The position numbers and the translations under genes were made by a program. DNA of 64,000 nt, taken from positions 148,763 through 212,762 of the forward strand of contig DATLLJ010000037.1 in NCBI GenBank assembly GCA_035537875.1, written 5' to 3'. The stretch comes from DATLLJ01 sp035537875. Lineage in GTDB: Bacteria > Acidobacteriota > Vicinamibacteria > Vicinamibacterales > CAVVIG01. The notes below the pieces were generated by a model that saw only the letters and a program-made list of their open reading frames with translations, was not told where the DNA came from and did not search any database. Shown here in pieces: positions 17,807-26,562 of the stretch; positions within the stretch are counted from its first letter, which is position 1; every line of letters begins with the position of its first letter.

Positions 17807-19131
17807 TGTCTGCCGATCCCGTGTTGATCGTCGGCGCCGGCCCGGCCGGCGCGACGGCAGCGCTCAGCCTCGCGAAGGCCGGGGTGCCGGTCCGCTTGAT
17901 CGACCGGGCGTCTTTCCCACGGAACAAGCCCTGTGGTGGCGGAATCAGCGTGCGCGTTCGTCGCCGGTTCCCGTATCTGCAGGATGCCTTGCGTCGGATT
18001 CCGGTTCACGAGCTGTCGCGGCTCTACCTCGAAGGCCCTGACGGCGAATCGGCGCTGATTGAATCCGACGTGCCGGCGGCGTTGATGATCCGCCGGCTCG
18101 AGTTCGACGCGTTGCTCGTCTCTCTGGCGGTCGAGGCGGGCGCGGAACTGATCGCCGGTGTTGACATTGTGCAGGCCGCCGAGGGCCCGGCCAACGGTCG
18201 GGGCCGCGGACGGATTGCCTTGACGGCGCGGGACGGCCGGCGGTTTGAATCGTCCACGCTGATCGCCGCCGATGGCGTCCACAGCGTCGTCGCACGGCGT
18301 CTCGGTTTGAATCGTGGATGGCCGTCGACGTCCGTGGCGCTCGACATGATGGAGGAGACGCCGCGCGGCCTGCTCCGCGACGTCGATCCGTCCACGCTGT
18401 GGGTGGCGTACGGCTTCGCGCCAAAGGATTCACAGTCGAGGCCGCATGAGGCAGGGGCGCCGCCGACCTCGCGCCGGTCGGCCGAACGCGAGGCGCCCGA
18501 GGGGTATGCTTACATCTTCCCGAAGCGGGATCACGTCAACATCGGCATCGGGTACGTGCTGTCGTACTTCAAAGACTCCGTGGACCAGGCCCCGTACGAG
18601 CTGCAGCGGGATTTCGTCGATCGCCTCCGCACGCGCGGTGTCGTCGTGGGCGACTCCGTTCGCGCCAACTTCACGCCGTTTCTCATTCCGGTTGGCGGTC
18701 CGTTGCGCAGACCCGGGCGCCGCCGCGTGCTGCTGGCCGGCGACGCGGGCGGATTCGTCAACGGATTCACGGCCGAGGGTATCTATTACGCGATGGTCTC
18801 CGGAGAGCTCGCTGCGAGAACAGTCTCCGCTTCCTGGCCATCGACGGCCGCCGACCTGTGCGAACCGTACCGTCGCGCCGTGGACCGGGAAATGGGGGCC
18901 GAGCTGCGCGATTCGGTGCTCGTCCAGCGCTATCTTTTCGGCGACCGGCGACGGATCGCCGCGGCCATCTCGGCGGCGCCGCGCCAGCGCTCGATGACGA
19001 AGCTCATTCTCGATTTAGCCATCGGCCGGCGATCGTATGCTGACGTGCGCCGCCGCATGTTTGCCAGGGTGCCGGTTCTGGCGGCGCGGCTCCTGTGGCA
19101 GCGCACGCAACGGAACCTGGGAATTGGGTAA
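17806..19131 (+). CDS. Geranylgeranyl-reductase-family flavoprotein
   Basis: A 441-residue FAD enzyme of the geranylgeranyl reductase / halogenase-like group. The Rossmann motif VLIVGAGPAGATAALSLAKAG starts the protein; RNKPCGGGIS is the family PxxCGGG motif, and VLLAGDAGGFVNGFTAEGIYYAM is the second FAD motif with the substrate-side helix. Such enzymes saturate isoprenoid chains, for example of menaquinone or lipids, or oxidise unrelated substrates, so the reaction is not fixed. The start ATG overlaps the upstream stop by one base. The stop codon TAA lies inside the first unit of the downstream repeat hairpin. A short low-complexity stretch, QSRPHEAGAPPTSRRSAERE, is inserted mid-protein. Confidence 0.82.
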   Translation: MSADPVLIVGAGPAGATAALSLAKAGVPVRLIDRASFPRNKPCGGGISVRVRRRFPYLQDALRRIPVHELSRLYLEGPDGESALIESDVPAALMIRRLEFDALLVSLAVEAGAELIAGVDIVQAAEGPANGRGRGRIALTARDGRRFESSTLIAADGVHSVVARRLGLNRGWPSTSVALDMMEETPRGLLRDVDPSTLWVAYGFAPKDSQSRPHEAGAPPTSRRSAEREAPEGYAYIFPKRDHVNIGIGYVLSYFKDSVDQAPYELQRDFVDRLRTRGVVVGDSVRANFTPFLIPVGGPLRRPGRRRVLLAGDAGGFVNGFTAEGIYYAMVSGELAARTVSASWPSTAADLCEPYRRAVDREMGAELRDSVLVQRYLFGDRRRIAAAISAAPRQRSMTKLILDLAIGRRSYADVRRRMFARVPVLAARLLWQRTQRNLGIG

Positions 19132-19247
19132 TCGGGTAATCGGGTAATCTGGTAATTGATTGGACGATTGAGCGCGACTGATCACACAATCTCGCAGCCA
19201 ATCATCCAATCAATTATCCAATTACCCGATTACCCAATTACCCGATT
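19122..19247. repeat. Large inverted repeat built from 8-bp tandem units
   Basis: Two 49-bp arms (19122-19170 and 19199-19247) are inverted copies with about six mismatches, separated by a 28-base loop. Each arm starts with four tandem copies of an 8-bp unit close to AATYGGGT and ends in AATTGATTGG plus CGATTG or TGATTG. The element contains the stop codon of the upstream gene and ends 5 bases before the next start codon, so the RNA would form a very long hairpin. AT content is far above the neighbourhood. It may be a terminator-like or REP/MITE-type element. No coding potential. Confidence 0.85.
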
Positions 19248-19252
19248 CACGT

Positions 19253-20236
19253 ATGCCGACTATTAAGCGTACGAAGTTCAAGCTCACCTCCGAGCAGCTG
19301 CTCGAGATGTTCTACTGGCTGAAGCTGATTCGGGCGTTTGACGAGCGTCTCAGCATCCTCGTCCGGCAGGGCAAGGTCCGCAGCGGGGTCTATACCGGTA
19401 TCGGTCAGGAAGCCATCATCGTCGGCACCTGCTTCGGGCTGCGGCGCGAGGACTACATCTGCCCCCTGCATCGCGATCTCGGTTCGTTCCTGATGAAAGG
19501 AGTGGACCCGAAGGTGATGATGTCCCAGATGTTCGCCAAGACCACCGGCCTGTCGCAGGGGCGTGATTCTGCGCTGCACAGCGGGGTCAACGAGCTGGGG
19601 ATCTTCGGCAATACGAGCATGCTCGGTGCGAATCTCCCCGTTGCGGCCGGCCTGGCGCTGACCTTCAAGATGGAAAAGACCGACAACGTCGTCGTCGCCT
19701 ATTTCGGCGAAGGCGCGAGCAACGTCGGTGACTTTCACGAAGCGCTGAACTTCGCCGGCGTGCAGCATCTGCCGATTGTGTTCGTGTGCGAGAACAACCT
19801 CTACGCCTACTCGGTCCCGGTCGAGCGGAGCATGGCAATCGACGACGTTGCCGATCGGGCGGAGAGTTACGGTTTCGAGGGAGTGGCCATCAACGGCAAT
19901 GACGTGCTGGCCGTCTATCAGTCGACGCAGGGTGCGCTCGCCCGGGCTCGAAACGGTCACGGGCCCACGCTCATCGAGTGCAAGACCTACCGGTGGCACG
20001 GCCATTCTGAGCACGACAAGGCCTTCTATCGGACGGACGAAGAGCTGGCGATGTGGAAGAGCCGCGATCCGATTCCAACCTTCACGACGTTCCTCCTGGC
20101 GCGGAACGTACTGTCAACCGAGAAGTTGAAGGAGGTCGAGCAACGCGTGACCGCGACCATCGACGAGGCCGTCGAGTTCGCGCTGAACGCACCGGATCCT
20201 GCGCCCGAGGAGGCCGTGAGGGATCTGTATGCCTAA
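19253..20236 (+). CDS. 2-oxoacid dehydrogenase E1 component, alpha subunit
   Basis: The thiamine-diphosphate-dependent E1 alpha subunit decarboxylates a 2-oxoacid and passes the acyl group to E2 lipoyl. At 327 residues it has the length of PdhA, BkdA or AcoA. The ThDP motif reads FGEGASNVGDFHEALN and ends in VCENN. RHGHSEHDK-like text (RWHGHSEHDKAFYR) is the phosphorylation-loop region. Pyruvate, branched-chain oxoacids or acetoin are all possible substrates. The ATG at 19253 lies 5 bases after a long hairpin arm and has no ribosome site, so the hairpin may affect its translation. It overlaps the beta subunit gene by 8 bases. E2 and E3 genes are not nearby. Confidence 0.9.
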   Translation: MPTIKRTKFKLTSEQLLEMFYWLKLIRAFDERLSILVRQGKVRSGVYTGIGQEAIIVGTCFGLRREDYICPLHRDLGSFLMKGVDPKVMMSQMFAKTTGLSQGRDSALHSGVNELGIFGNTSMLGANLPVAAGLALTFKMEKTDNVVVAYFGEGASNVGDFHEALNFAGVQHLPIVFVCENNLYAYSVPVERSMAIDDVADRAESYGFEGVAINGNDVLAVYQSTQGALARARNGHGPTLIECKTYRWHGHSEHDKAFYRTDEELAMWKSRDPIPTFTTFLLARNVLSTEKLKEVEQRVTATIDEAVEFALNAPDPAPEEAVRDLYA

Positions 20237-21212
20237 GGAGCTCACCTACCTCGAAGCCATCCGCGAGGCACTGTTCGAAGAAATGCGGCGCGATCCGAAA
20301 GTATTCGTGCTCGGCGAAGACGTGGGCGAGTACGGCGGCGCCTTCGGCGTCACACAGGGACTGTTCGAAGAGTTCGGCGATGCCCGGGTCATCGACACGC
20401 CGATATCGGAGTCGGCGATCGTCGGGATCAGCATCGGCGCCTCGCAGCGCGGTTACCGGCCCGTGGCCGAGATGCAGTTCGCCGATTTCATCTCGTGCGG
20501 CTTCGACCAGATCGTCAATCAGGCGGCCACACTCCGATACCGGTACGGCGGACGGACAAGCGTGCCCATCGTCATCCGCGCGCCGAGCGGCGGGAACGTG
20601 GGCGGCGGGCTCTATCATTCACAGAATCCGGAAGCCTGGTTCATTCATCGTCCCGGGCTGAAGGTAGTGGCCCCCTCCACTGCATACGACGCGAAGGGTC
20701 TGCTCAAGGCGGCCATTCGCGACGACAACCCCGTCATCTACTTCGAGCACAAGTACCTCTACCGTCGCGCGAAGGGTACCGTGCCCGAAGGCGATGAGAT
20801 TGTGCCCATCGGCGTGGCCGCCACGCGCCGCGAGGGGGACGACATCACGCTCTTGACGTACGGTGCGATGGTCGCTCCGTCACTCGAAGCAGCTGACCGG
20901 CTGTCGAAGGACGGCGTAGAGGTCGAAGTGATCGATCTGCGGACGCTGTCCCCGTTCGACAAGGATGCGATTCTGCAATCGGTCGAGAAAACCAGTCGTG
21001 CGCTCGTTGTCCATGAGGACGTGCGGACGCTCGGGATCGGAGCTGAGCTGTCGGCCGTCATCACCGAAGAGCGGTTCGACTCGCTCGACGCACCGGTGAT
21101 GCGGCTCACCTATCCCGACACACATCAGCCGTTCTCGCATGTCCTCGAGTCGTACAATCTGCCTGACGTCGACAAGATAACCACCGCCCTGCGCAGGCTC
21201 GCCGCGTACTAG
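20229..21212 (+). CDS. 2-oxoacid dehydrogenase E1 component, beta subunit
   Basis: Partner of the preceding alpha subunit in an alpha2-beta2 E1 enzyme. The N-terminal transketolase-like domain starts TYLEAIREALFEEMRRDPKV and contains LGEDVGEYGGAFG, the conserved Glu-Asp region that activates ThDP. RAPSGGNVGGGLYHSQNPE and YFEHKYLYR are typical of the branched-chain/acetoin-type beta chains. The C-terminal domain has SVEKTSRALVVHED. The 8-base overlap with the alpha gene indicates translational coupling, which suits a fixed 1:1 complex. Length 327 residues. Confidence 0.92.
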   Translation: MPKELTYLEAIREALFEEMRRDPKVFVLGEDVGEYGGAFGVTQGLFEEFGDARVIDTPISESAIVGISIGASQRGYRPVAEMQFADFISCGFDQIVNQAATLRYRYGGRTSVPIVIRAPSGGNVGGGLYHSQNPEAWFIHRPGLKVVAPSTAYDAKGLLKAAIRDDNPVIYFEHKYLYRRAKGTVPEGDEIVPIGVAATRREGDDITLLTYGAMVAPSLEAADRLSKDGVEVEVIDLRTLSPFDKDAILQSVEKTSRALVVHEDVRTLGIGAELSAVITEERFDSLDAPVMRLTYPDTHQPFSHVLESYNLPDVDKITTALRRLAAY

Positions 21213-21276
21213 TGCCGATTGCCTGTCCAGAGCGGTGTCCAGTTCCGCATAACGGATCGTCGCTGGTCCCTTGGCC

Positions 21277-22194
21277 TTATCCAGGCCCGGAGCCAAAGAT
21301 CGCGGCGAGGGCCGTCTCGACCCGGCGGTACTTGAATGAAAAGCCGAGCGCGTCGGCTTTGGACGGCACGGCGCGCTGGCCGGTCAGGAGCAGACCGTCG
21401 GCCATCTCACCGAGCATCAGGCGCAGCGCGAACGCCGGCGTCGGGATCAAGGAGGGCCGGTGGAGCGCGCGGCCGAGCTCGCGCGCAAACACGGCGTTTG
21501 TCACCGGCTCCGGCCCCGTCGCGTTCACCGCCCCGGTGACCTGGTCATGTCGAACTATCCACTCGATGAGGCCGAGCCAGTCCTCACGGTGAATCCACGG
21601 CCAGTACTGCCGGCCCGAACCGAGTGGTCCGCCGGCGCCGATCTTGAAAGGCAGAAGCATCGCCGAAAGCGCACCGCCGTCGCGGGCGAGTACCAACCCC
21701 GTGCGAATGCAAACGACGCGGGTCCTGGAACTGACAGCCCGGCGAGCTTCGGTTTCCCACTGCATGCACACGTCTGCGAGAAAATCCGAGCCGGCCGGCG
21801 TCTCCTCGGTCACGATGTCGTCCCCATGCGGCCCGTAGAACCCCACGGCTGATCCGCTCACGAACGTGTGCGGACGCCGCGAGGCGCGCTCGACTGCCGC
21901 GACGAGACTGCGCGTCGCACGGATACGACTCTCGAGAATCCGCTGCTTCTGCTCCGGGGACCAGCGCCGGCCGGCGATCGATTCGCCGGCGAGATTGACG
22001 ACCACGTCTGACCCGTCGATTTCGCCCACCCAGCCGGTGGGATTGCCGTCCGGTGACCAGGTGATCGTGCGGTGCTGCGCCTGCCTCGGCTGGTCGCCTC
22101 GCGTGAGGACCACGACCTCGTGCCCTTCAGCAGTCAGGCTTGCCGCCAGAGGTCGGCCCAGAAATCCTGTTCCACCGGCGATGACGACCTTCAC
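21277..22194 (-). CDS. TIGR01777-family epimerase (YfcH-like SDR)
   Basis: A 305-residue extended short-chain dehydrogenase fold protein. The N-terminus KVVIAGGTGFLGRPLAASL is the NAD(P) site, the YfcH-specific segment VVNLAGESIAGRRWSPEQKQRI follows, and SAVGFYGPHGDDIVTEE contains the catalytic Tyr region. The C-terminal DUF1731-like tail is visible as PSLIPTPAFALRLMLGEMADG. Substrate is unknown; relatives are linked to cell-division or sugar-nucleotide processes without a settled role. Starts with GTG. Confidence 0.9.
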   Translation of the reverse strand: MKVVIAGGTGFLGRPLAASLTAEGHEVVVLTRGDQPRQAQHRTITWSPDGNPTGWVGEIDGSDVVVNLAGESIAGRRWSPEQKQRILESRIRATRSLVAAVERASRRPHTFVSGSAVGFYGPHGDDIVTEETPAGSDFLADVCMQWETEARRAVSSRTRVVCIRTGLVLARDGGALSAMLLPFKIGAGGPLGSGRQYWPWIHREDWLGLIEWIVRHDQVTGAVNATGPEPVTNAVFARELGRALHRPSLIPTPAFALRLMLGEMADGLLLTGQRAVPSKADALGFSFKYRRVETALAAIFGSGPG

Positions 22195-22257
22195 GTCGTG
22201 GCTCTGCTCGTAGGGTATGCGATTTTCGAGGATTTGGCAGCGCTTGGAGGGCTGGCT

Positions 22258-23397
22258 TCAGAACGTGCGCCGCGCCACCCACTCCCGCAGCAGGGAATCG
22301 ACGACGAGATAACGATCGCCTTCGCGGCTGATCAGATCCTCTCGGAGCAGGGAGCTGAGGGCGTACTGCACGCTCGACGCGCCGCCCAGCCGATGACGTT
22401 CGCGCACGTCGGCGGACAGCAGTTCCGTGCCTTCCTCCAGCACGACCGCGCGTAGAACGCCGCGTTGAGGCAGCGTCAGCCGTTGCCACGCCGCTTCGAA
22501 CATCGTCTGGTGTTCCACGAGCAGGCGGCGGAGTGCCTGGTGAAGATCGTCGAGGGTGGCGCGGCGCCGGCCGCCGCTGCGGACCTCGTCCCACGTTTCG
22601 TGCGCGAGCCGCTGGACGTCATATGGAAGATTCCCGGCCAGATCGACGATGGCTGCGCCGAGCCCGGGCTCAGGCTTGACACCAGAACGTTGAAATCGCG
22701 AGTCGAGAAACGCGGCGAATTCGTCGGCGGGAATCTTCGCCAGACGGAGGACGGGTCCTGCTTTGTAGAACGGTCGCCTGGGACCGAGCATCCGCTCCAT
22801 GAGACTTGGTTCCGAGCCGGCGAAGACGTAGCCCACTTCACGCTGGTGCTGCACGGCGGCTCGCAGCGCGTGCTCGACCGTGCCGCCGTTGAAGCCGCCG
22901 ATCGCCTGGAACTCGTCGAGGGCGACGACGACCCGCTGCCCCCGGCTGTCGGCCAGCCGGGCGGGAAGCGCGAAGACCTCCTGCGCCAGCCTCGAGATCT
23001 CCCGGTCGGTGCGGGCCGTCGGAAAGGACACGGAGAGGCCGCCGAGCGCGCCAGCTTCCGTCCGCACTTCGGCGCGGGCCGATCGGACGGCCGTGCGCAG
23101 CCAGTCGCGCGCCTGGTCGCGCCTCGTCTCGGCCGAAGCGATCGCGCGCGCGTATCCCTCGAGAAACGCGACATACGAGCTGAAACTGCTGACGGTCACG
23201 TCGATCGCGAGGGCGCCCCGGCGCGTCATCGCCGCCAGGGCGTGCCGGATGAGCGAGGACTTGCCGTACCGCCGAGGAGAAATCAGAAACACCTTCTGTC
23301 CCGCAGCGAGATCGGCGACCAGCCGATCGAGCTCGACGACGCGGTCGGCGAAGGCGGGCGCCGGCACCACTTCGCCGTACACGAAAGGATTCTGCAT
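22258..23397 (-). CDS. P-loop ATPase of the AAA (ATPase_2-like) group
   Basis: A 379-residue ATPase. The Walker A motif is unusual and group-specific: ISPRRYGKSSL at residues 39-49. Walker B reads VVVALDEFQAIGG, and a sensor-like FAGSEPSLMERML follows. The C-terminal part looks like a winged helix (TLPQRGVLRAVVLEEG, then VQYALSSLLREDLI), so DNA binding is likely. The architecture matches the archaeal-type ATPase / MoxR-unrelated STAND-like proteins whose cellular role is mostly unknown. The gene has its own AT-rich promoter with two palindromes, one covering the start codon, and is not packed with the cluster upstream. Confidence 0.82.
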   Translation of the reverse strand: MQNPFVYGEVVPAPAFADRVVELDRLVADLAAGQKVFLISPRRYGKSSLIRHALAAMTRRGALAIDVTVSSFSSYVAFLEGYARAIASAETRRDQARDWLRTAVRSARAEVRTEAGALGGLSVSFPTARTDREISRLAQEVFALPARLADSRGQRVVVALDEFQAIGGFNGGTVEHALRAAVQHQREVGYVFAGSEPSLMERMLGPRRPFYKAGPVLRLAKIPADEFAAFLDSRFQRSGVKPEPGLGAAIVDLAGNLPYDVQRLAHETWDEVRSGGRRRATLDDLHQALRRLLVEHQTMFEAAWQRLTLPQRGVLRAVVLEEGTELLSADVRERHRLGGASSVQYALSSLLREDLISREGDRYLVVDSLLREWVARRTF

Positions 23398-23436
23398 TAC
23401 GGTAATAGCTATAACCGATACGGATTATACCGTAAC
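23396..23436 (-). promoter_or_regulatory. Promoter region with two palindromic sites spaced 30 bp
   Basis: In an otherwise GC-rich window this 40-base stretch is AT-rich. It holds the palindrome ATTACGGTAAT at 23396-23406, which overlaps the ATPase start codon, and a degenerate copy TATACCGTAAC at 23426-23436. Their centres are 30 bp apart, about three helical turns, so both sites face the same side of the DNA. On the minus strand a TATAAT box lies at 23424-23429, 26 bases before the start codon; no good -35 is visible. This is what an operator pair for a dimeric repressor would look like. The protein that binds is unknown. Confidence 0.5.
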
Positions 23437-23437
23437 G

Positions 23438-24700
23438 TCAGTAATACCGCGGCGGCAGATCGAGAATGACGCGGCGTCGCACCAGCTCCGCCAGATCGGG
23501 CGGGACCTCGCCCGCGGCCAGCCGGGCGAGCGACCGAGCGTCGACGACGGCTTCGTCGGGCAGGTATTCACGGCAGGCGCCGAACTCGTCCGCGTAGTCT
23601 TCGGACGGGAACCGCAGGCGGAGGCGGACGCGGCTGCCGTCGGGGGAAGCCGTGTAGAGCGGGTTCACGCGCAGCTCGCCGCGGGTTCCAGGGCCGGCGT
23701 CGACCGAGTGAGCCCTGAAGATCTCCAGGCTCGCCGCGCCTCGTCCGGCCACGATCGAAAGTGCCGGATCGCCGTCGAGCACGGCCGGAGGGTCGCGGCG
23801 GCCAAGATCGAGCGGACCACCCTTGACGACGTCGGCGAAGAGGGCGGATTCGGCGAAGAGGCGGGCGTCCAGCGTTTCGAACAGGTCGAGGTAGCCGACC
23901 GGCGGCAGCGGGTTTCCGTGAGAAGGGCTCCACACCGCCGCGTTATGCGCGTGACTGACCACCACGGCTCCAGGGACCGTGGGATCGGGAGCGTCGATCA
24001 GTCGGGCCATCTCCTGAATAAGCTGTCGTTTCGTCCAAATGAACATGAAGGCATCGGCGCACATGGCGAAGCGGAAGGCGCCGCGCGCGAACGGCAACGG
24101 CCCGTTGGCGTCGCAGCAGACCGCTTCGCAGCCGGGCGCGGTGAATCGCCGCGCGAGCCAGATCTTGGAAAAATACAGATCGGCCAGGACCGGCAACGGC
24201 GAGGAGAGATCCGCCAGCGAACGCGTCAGGTGTCCCGTCCCTCCGCAGAGATCGATGGCCCGTCCTCCTCCGCGAAGGGCGGTTTTGGCCACGGCGCGAA
24301 CGAGTGAGTGGGCGACAACGTAACTGGGGTCGGAGAAACGATAGAGAAAGTATCCGCCTTCGGGGCTGGGGTCGAGCGCCTGGACGAGTTCGCGAAACGT
24401 CACTGTCTCCGACAAGGCCATCTCATCGAAGCGCGCAGCGCGCTCCTCGGTCTGGAGATTGAGCATGAGGCGGCGCGCGAGCTCTGGACGGCCGGACTCG
24501 ATGTGCGCCCGTGCGGCCACCGACGTGCCTTCGAGATGCATGACGGGAATGCCGTCGACGATGCCGAAGATGCAACAGTGGCAGCCGAGGATGCCGTCGA
24601 GGATTTCGTCACCGTCGCGGCGGTGAAACAGCGAGTCGACCAGACCGAGCCGACCGCCGCAGTAGGGGCACCGGAGAATCTCCAGGCTGGCCAGGTGCAT
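23438..24700 (-). CDS. SAM-dependent methyltransferase with N-terminal zinc ribbon
   Basis: A 420-residue protein. It opens with a Trm112-like or rubredoxin-like zinc ribbon: Cys11 and Cys14 in RCPYCGG and Cys40/Cys43 in GCHCCIFG. A class I methyltransferase domain follows, with motif I AIDLCGGTGHL near residue 150 and a D-rich ADLYFSKIWLARR segment. The C-terminal 170 residues have no recognised fold. It ends a minus-strand run of co-oriented genes with one base between it and the PIG-L gene, so it probably methylates the glycan or lipid made by that cluster. The substrate is inferred only from context. Confidence 0.72.
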   Translation of the reverse strand: MHLASLEILRCPYCGGRLGLVDSLFHRRDGDEILDGILGCHCCIFGIVDGIPVMHLEGTSVAARAHIESGRPELARRLMLNLQTEERAARFDEMALSETVTFRELVQALDPSPEGGYFLYRFSDPSYVVAHSLVRAVAKTALRGGGRAIDLCGGTGHLTRSLADLSSPLPVLADLYFSKIWLARRFTAPGCEAVCCDANGPLPFARGAFRFAMCADAFMFIWTKRQLIQEMARLIDAPDPTVPGAVVVSHAHNAAVWSPSHGNPLPPVGYLDLFETLDARLFAESALFADVVKGGPLDLGRRDPPAVLDGDPALSIVAGRGAASLEIFRAHSVDAGPGTRGELRVNPLYTASPDGSRVRLRLRFPSEDYADEFGACREYLPDEAVVDARSLARLAAGEVPPDLAELVRRRVILDLPPRYY

Positions 24701-24701
24701 C

Positions 24702-25508
24702 TCAGCTCCGCCGTCTCTTGATCAAAGGTTCACCGAGAGGCTCCAGCAAGGCACACCCCGAGTGTGGACGCGCCCGGCGGAACTGCTCCGACCCGAGAAG
24801 CCGCTGCGCGTCCGCCTGGTTGATCCGACCGAACGGATCGCTGGCGCCCACCTGCGTCTGATGGCACAGCAGCGCCGCCACTTTCCGCGGGACCCAGGGG
24901 GTGACATCCACGATGAACGAAGGGCGCCGTGCCACGATGCCGAATGCGTTTGGCACGATACTCCAGAAGCCGGATGAAGGCCGTGACCAGCCGCCGGCGA
25001 CGGCCGCCTCCACGATGCCGTGCATGACCCCTTTGGGCATTGTGACGTAATAGAGCGACGGCGCTGCATCGCCGAGCGACCGGACTGCAGTCATCGTCCG
25101 TTCGTGCACACCGATGTGATCGAGGTGCCAGTACAGTCCGTCCTCAGCGAAGGTGATGACGGCATCGACGCCGTAGTCACGGATCGCTGCGACGATCTCA
25201 GCGTGCAGCTCTGGCACGTCGGCCCATCGTAGATCGCCGTCGGGGTGATCGCGCATGATCACCTCGGCCACGCCAAGCACTCTTGCGGCTTCGTGAAGCT
25301 CCGCCGCCCGTGCCCGTCCGAGGTCGCCGTCTGGCACCAGCGCCGGGTCGCTGACCCATCCCCGTCTGCCGTAGGACGCACAGAGCAGCACCACACGGGC
25401 TCCGGCATCCGACAGACGCGCAAGCGTGCCGCCGCACGCGAGGGACTCATCGTCTGGATGCGCGAACACGGCGAGCACGGTCCGGCCGCTGAAATCAGCC
25501 GCGGCCAT
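24702..25508 (-). CDS. PIG-L-family deacetylase
   Basis: A cytoplasmic zinc-dependent deacetylase of 268 residues with no signal peptide. The start at 25508 gives MAAADFSGRTVLAVFAHPDDE, so the metal motif AHPDDES follows directly after the first strand; the longer open frame upstream overlaps the glycosyltransferase gene and has no similarity. The distal ligand sits in WHLDHIGVHE. Relatives such as MshB deacetylate GlcNAc-containing intermediates; here the neighbours are glycosyltransferases, so deacetylation of a glycoconjugate is likely. It overlaps the upstream gene by 14 bases. Confidence 0.88.
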   Translation of the reverse strand: MAAADFSGRTVLAVFAHPDDESLACGGTLARLSDAGARVVLLCASYGRRGWVSDPALVPDGDLGRARAAELHEAARVLGVAEVIMRDHPDGDLRWADVPELHAEIVAAIRDYGVDAVITFAEDGLYWHLDHIGVHERTMTAVRSLGDAAPSLYYVTMPKGVMHGIVEAAVAGGWSRPSSGFWSIVPNAFGIVARRPSFIVDVTPWVPRKVAALLCHQTQVGASDPFGRINQADAQRLLGSEQFRRARPHSGCALLEPLGEPLIKRRRS

Positions 25509-26562
25509 GATTCGCCCCCACGAGCCGCCGGTACACCGCTTCATACTGCTCGACCATGCGATCGACGCCGAAGCGGGCCACCGCGCGATCGCGCACCTTT
25601 CGGCGATCGAGTCCGAATACCCGCGAAAGCCCGGCGGCCATCCCTTCCTCGTTCTCGAACACCATCCCCGTGACCCCGTCGTCGACAATCTCGCGCACGG
25701 CACCGCAATCGAGTGCCGCCACCGGGGTCCCGCAGGCCATGGCTTCCGCCAGGACGAGCCCGAACGGTTCGGGCGTCTGGACCGGGTAAAGCAAGGCGCG
25801 CGCGCCGCCGAGCAGATTCACCTTGGCAGAGTAATCCGCTTCTCCGGCAAAGACGATCTGCGCGCCATCGACGAGGGGCGAGACGACCGTGCGGTAATAC
25901 TCGTTCTCGGCCGCAGCCAGAATCAGGCGCGTGCCAGTGGTCCTCGCGATGTCGATGGCTTGAAGCACCCCCTTGCCCTCGGTGAACCGACCGAGAAACA
26001 GCAGGTAGTCGTCCGGGTCTGGCCGAAACGCGAGCGCGTTCGTGTCCACCGCATGCAGAACGGTGCCGACGATGTTGAGGCCTTGCATCAGCCGGGCCTG
26101 TTCCGATGAGATCGCGACGAAGGCCGCTTCCGGATATTTCGACCACAAACCCACTTCGTTGGGCGCGGGAGAGTAGTGCAGCGTTTGGAGGACGGGAGCG
26201 CGGGCGAGCCGGACGAATGCCAGCGCCATCGGGTAGTACTCGGCTTCGTAGTGGACGAGGTCGAAGTCCGCCGATCGTTCGATCGCTGCGGCGAGGTTCA
26301 AGAGCTCATAGAACTCCCATGGCCACATCTGCGGATCGTGGCTGTACCCGTGCGGGTAGATGGCGTGCAGGCGGGCCTGGGTCAAGGAGTCGCCGGTCGC
26401 GAAGAGCGTGACGTCGTGACCGCGCGCGACGAGACCCTCCGTGAGCAGCGACGTCATGGTCTCGACAGAGCCCGAACGTGGCGGAGGAATCGTCGTCGAG
26501 ACCGGCGCAATGTGCGCGATCCGCAGAACCTGCCGATCGCGGGCCTGCCGCTGGCGGCTCAT
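25495..26562 (-). CDS. Glycosyltransferase family 4
   Basis: A 355-residue GT-B-fold transferase, probably retaining. The start at 26562 gives MSRQRQARDRQVLRIAHIAPV, with the family pattern IAPVSTTIPPPRSGSVE; codons further upstream lie over the neighbouring gene. The C-terminal domain has LGRFTEGKGVLQAIDIAR and the donor-site motif EPFGLVLAEAMACGTPVAAL with its E-x7-E pattern. It overlaps the upstream gene by 4 bases (ATGA) and the PIG-L gene by 14. The sugar donor is not predictable. It belongs to the exporter-linked glycan cluster. Confidence 0.9.
   Translation of the reverse strand: MSRQRQARDRQVLRIAHIAPVSTTIPPPRSGSVETMTSLLTEGLVARGHDVTLFATGDSLTQARLHAIYPHGYSHDPQMWPWEFYELLNLAAAIERSADFDLVHYEAEYYPMALAFVRLARAPVLQTLHYSPAPNEVGLWSKYPEAAFVAISSEQARLMQGLNIVGTVLHAVDTNALAFRPDPDDYLLFLGRFTEGKGVLQAIDIARTTGTRLILAAAENEYYRTVVSPLVDGAQIVFAGEADYSAKVNLLGGARALLYPVQTPEPFGLVLAEAMACGTPVAALDCGAVREIVDDGVTGMVFENEEGMAAGLSRVFGLDRRKVRDRAVARFGVDRMVEQYEAVYRRLVGANHGRG

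Noticed and set aside
19122..19247. CRISPR-like array
   Set aside because: Units are 8 bp without spacers and the arms are inverted, so it is not CRISPR.
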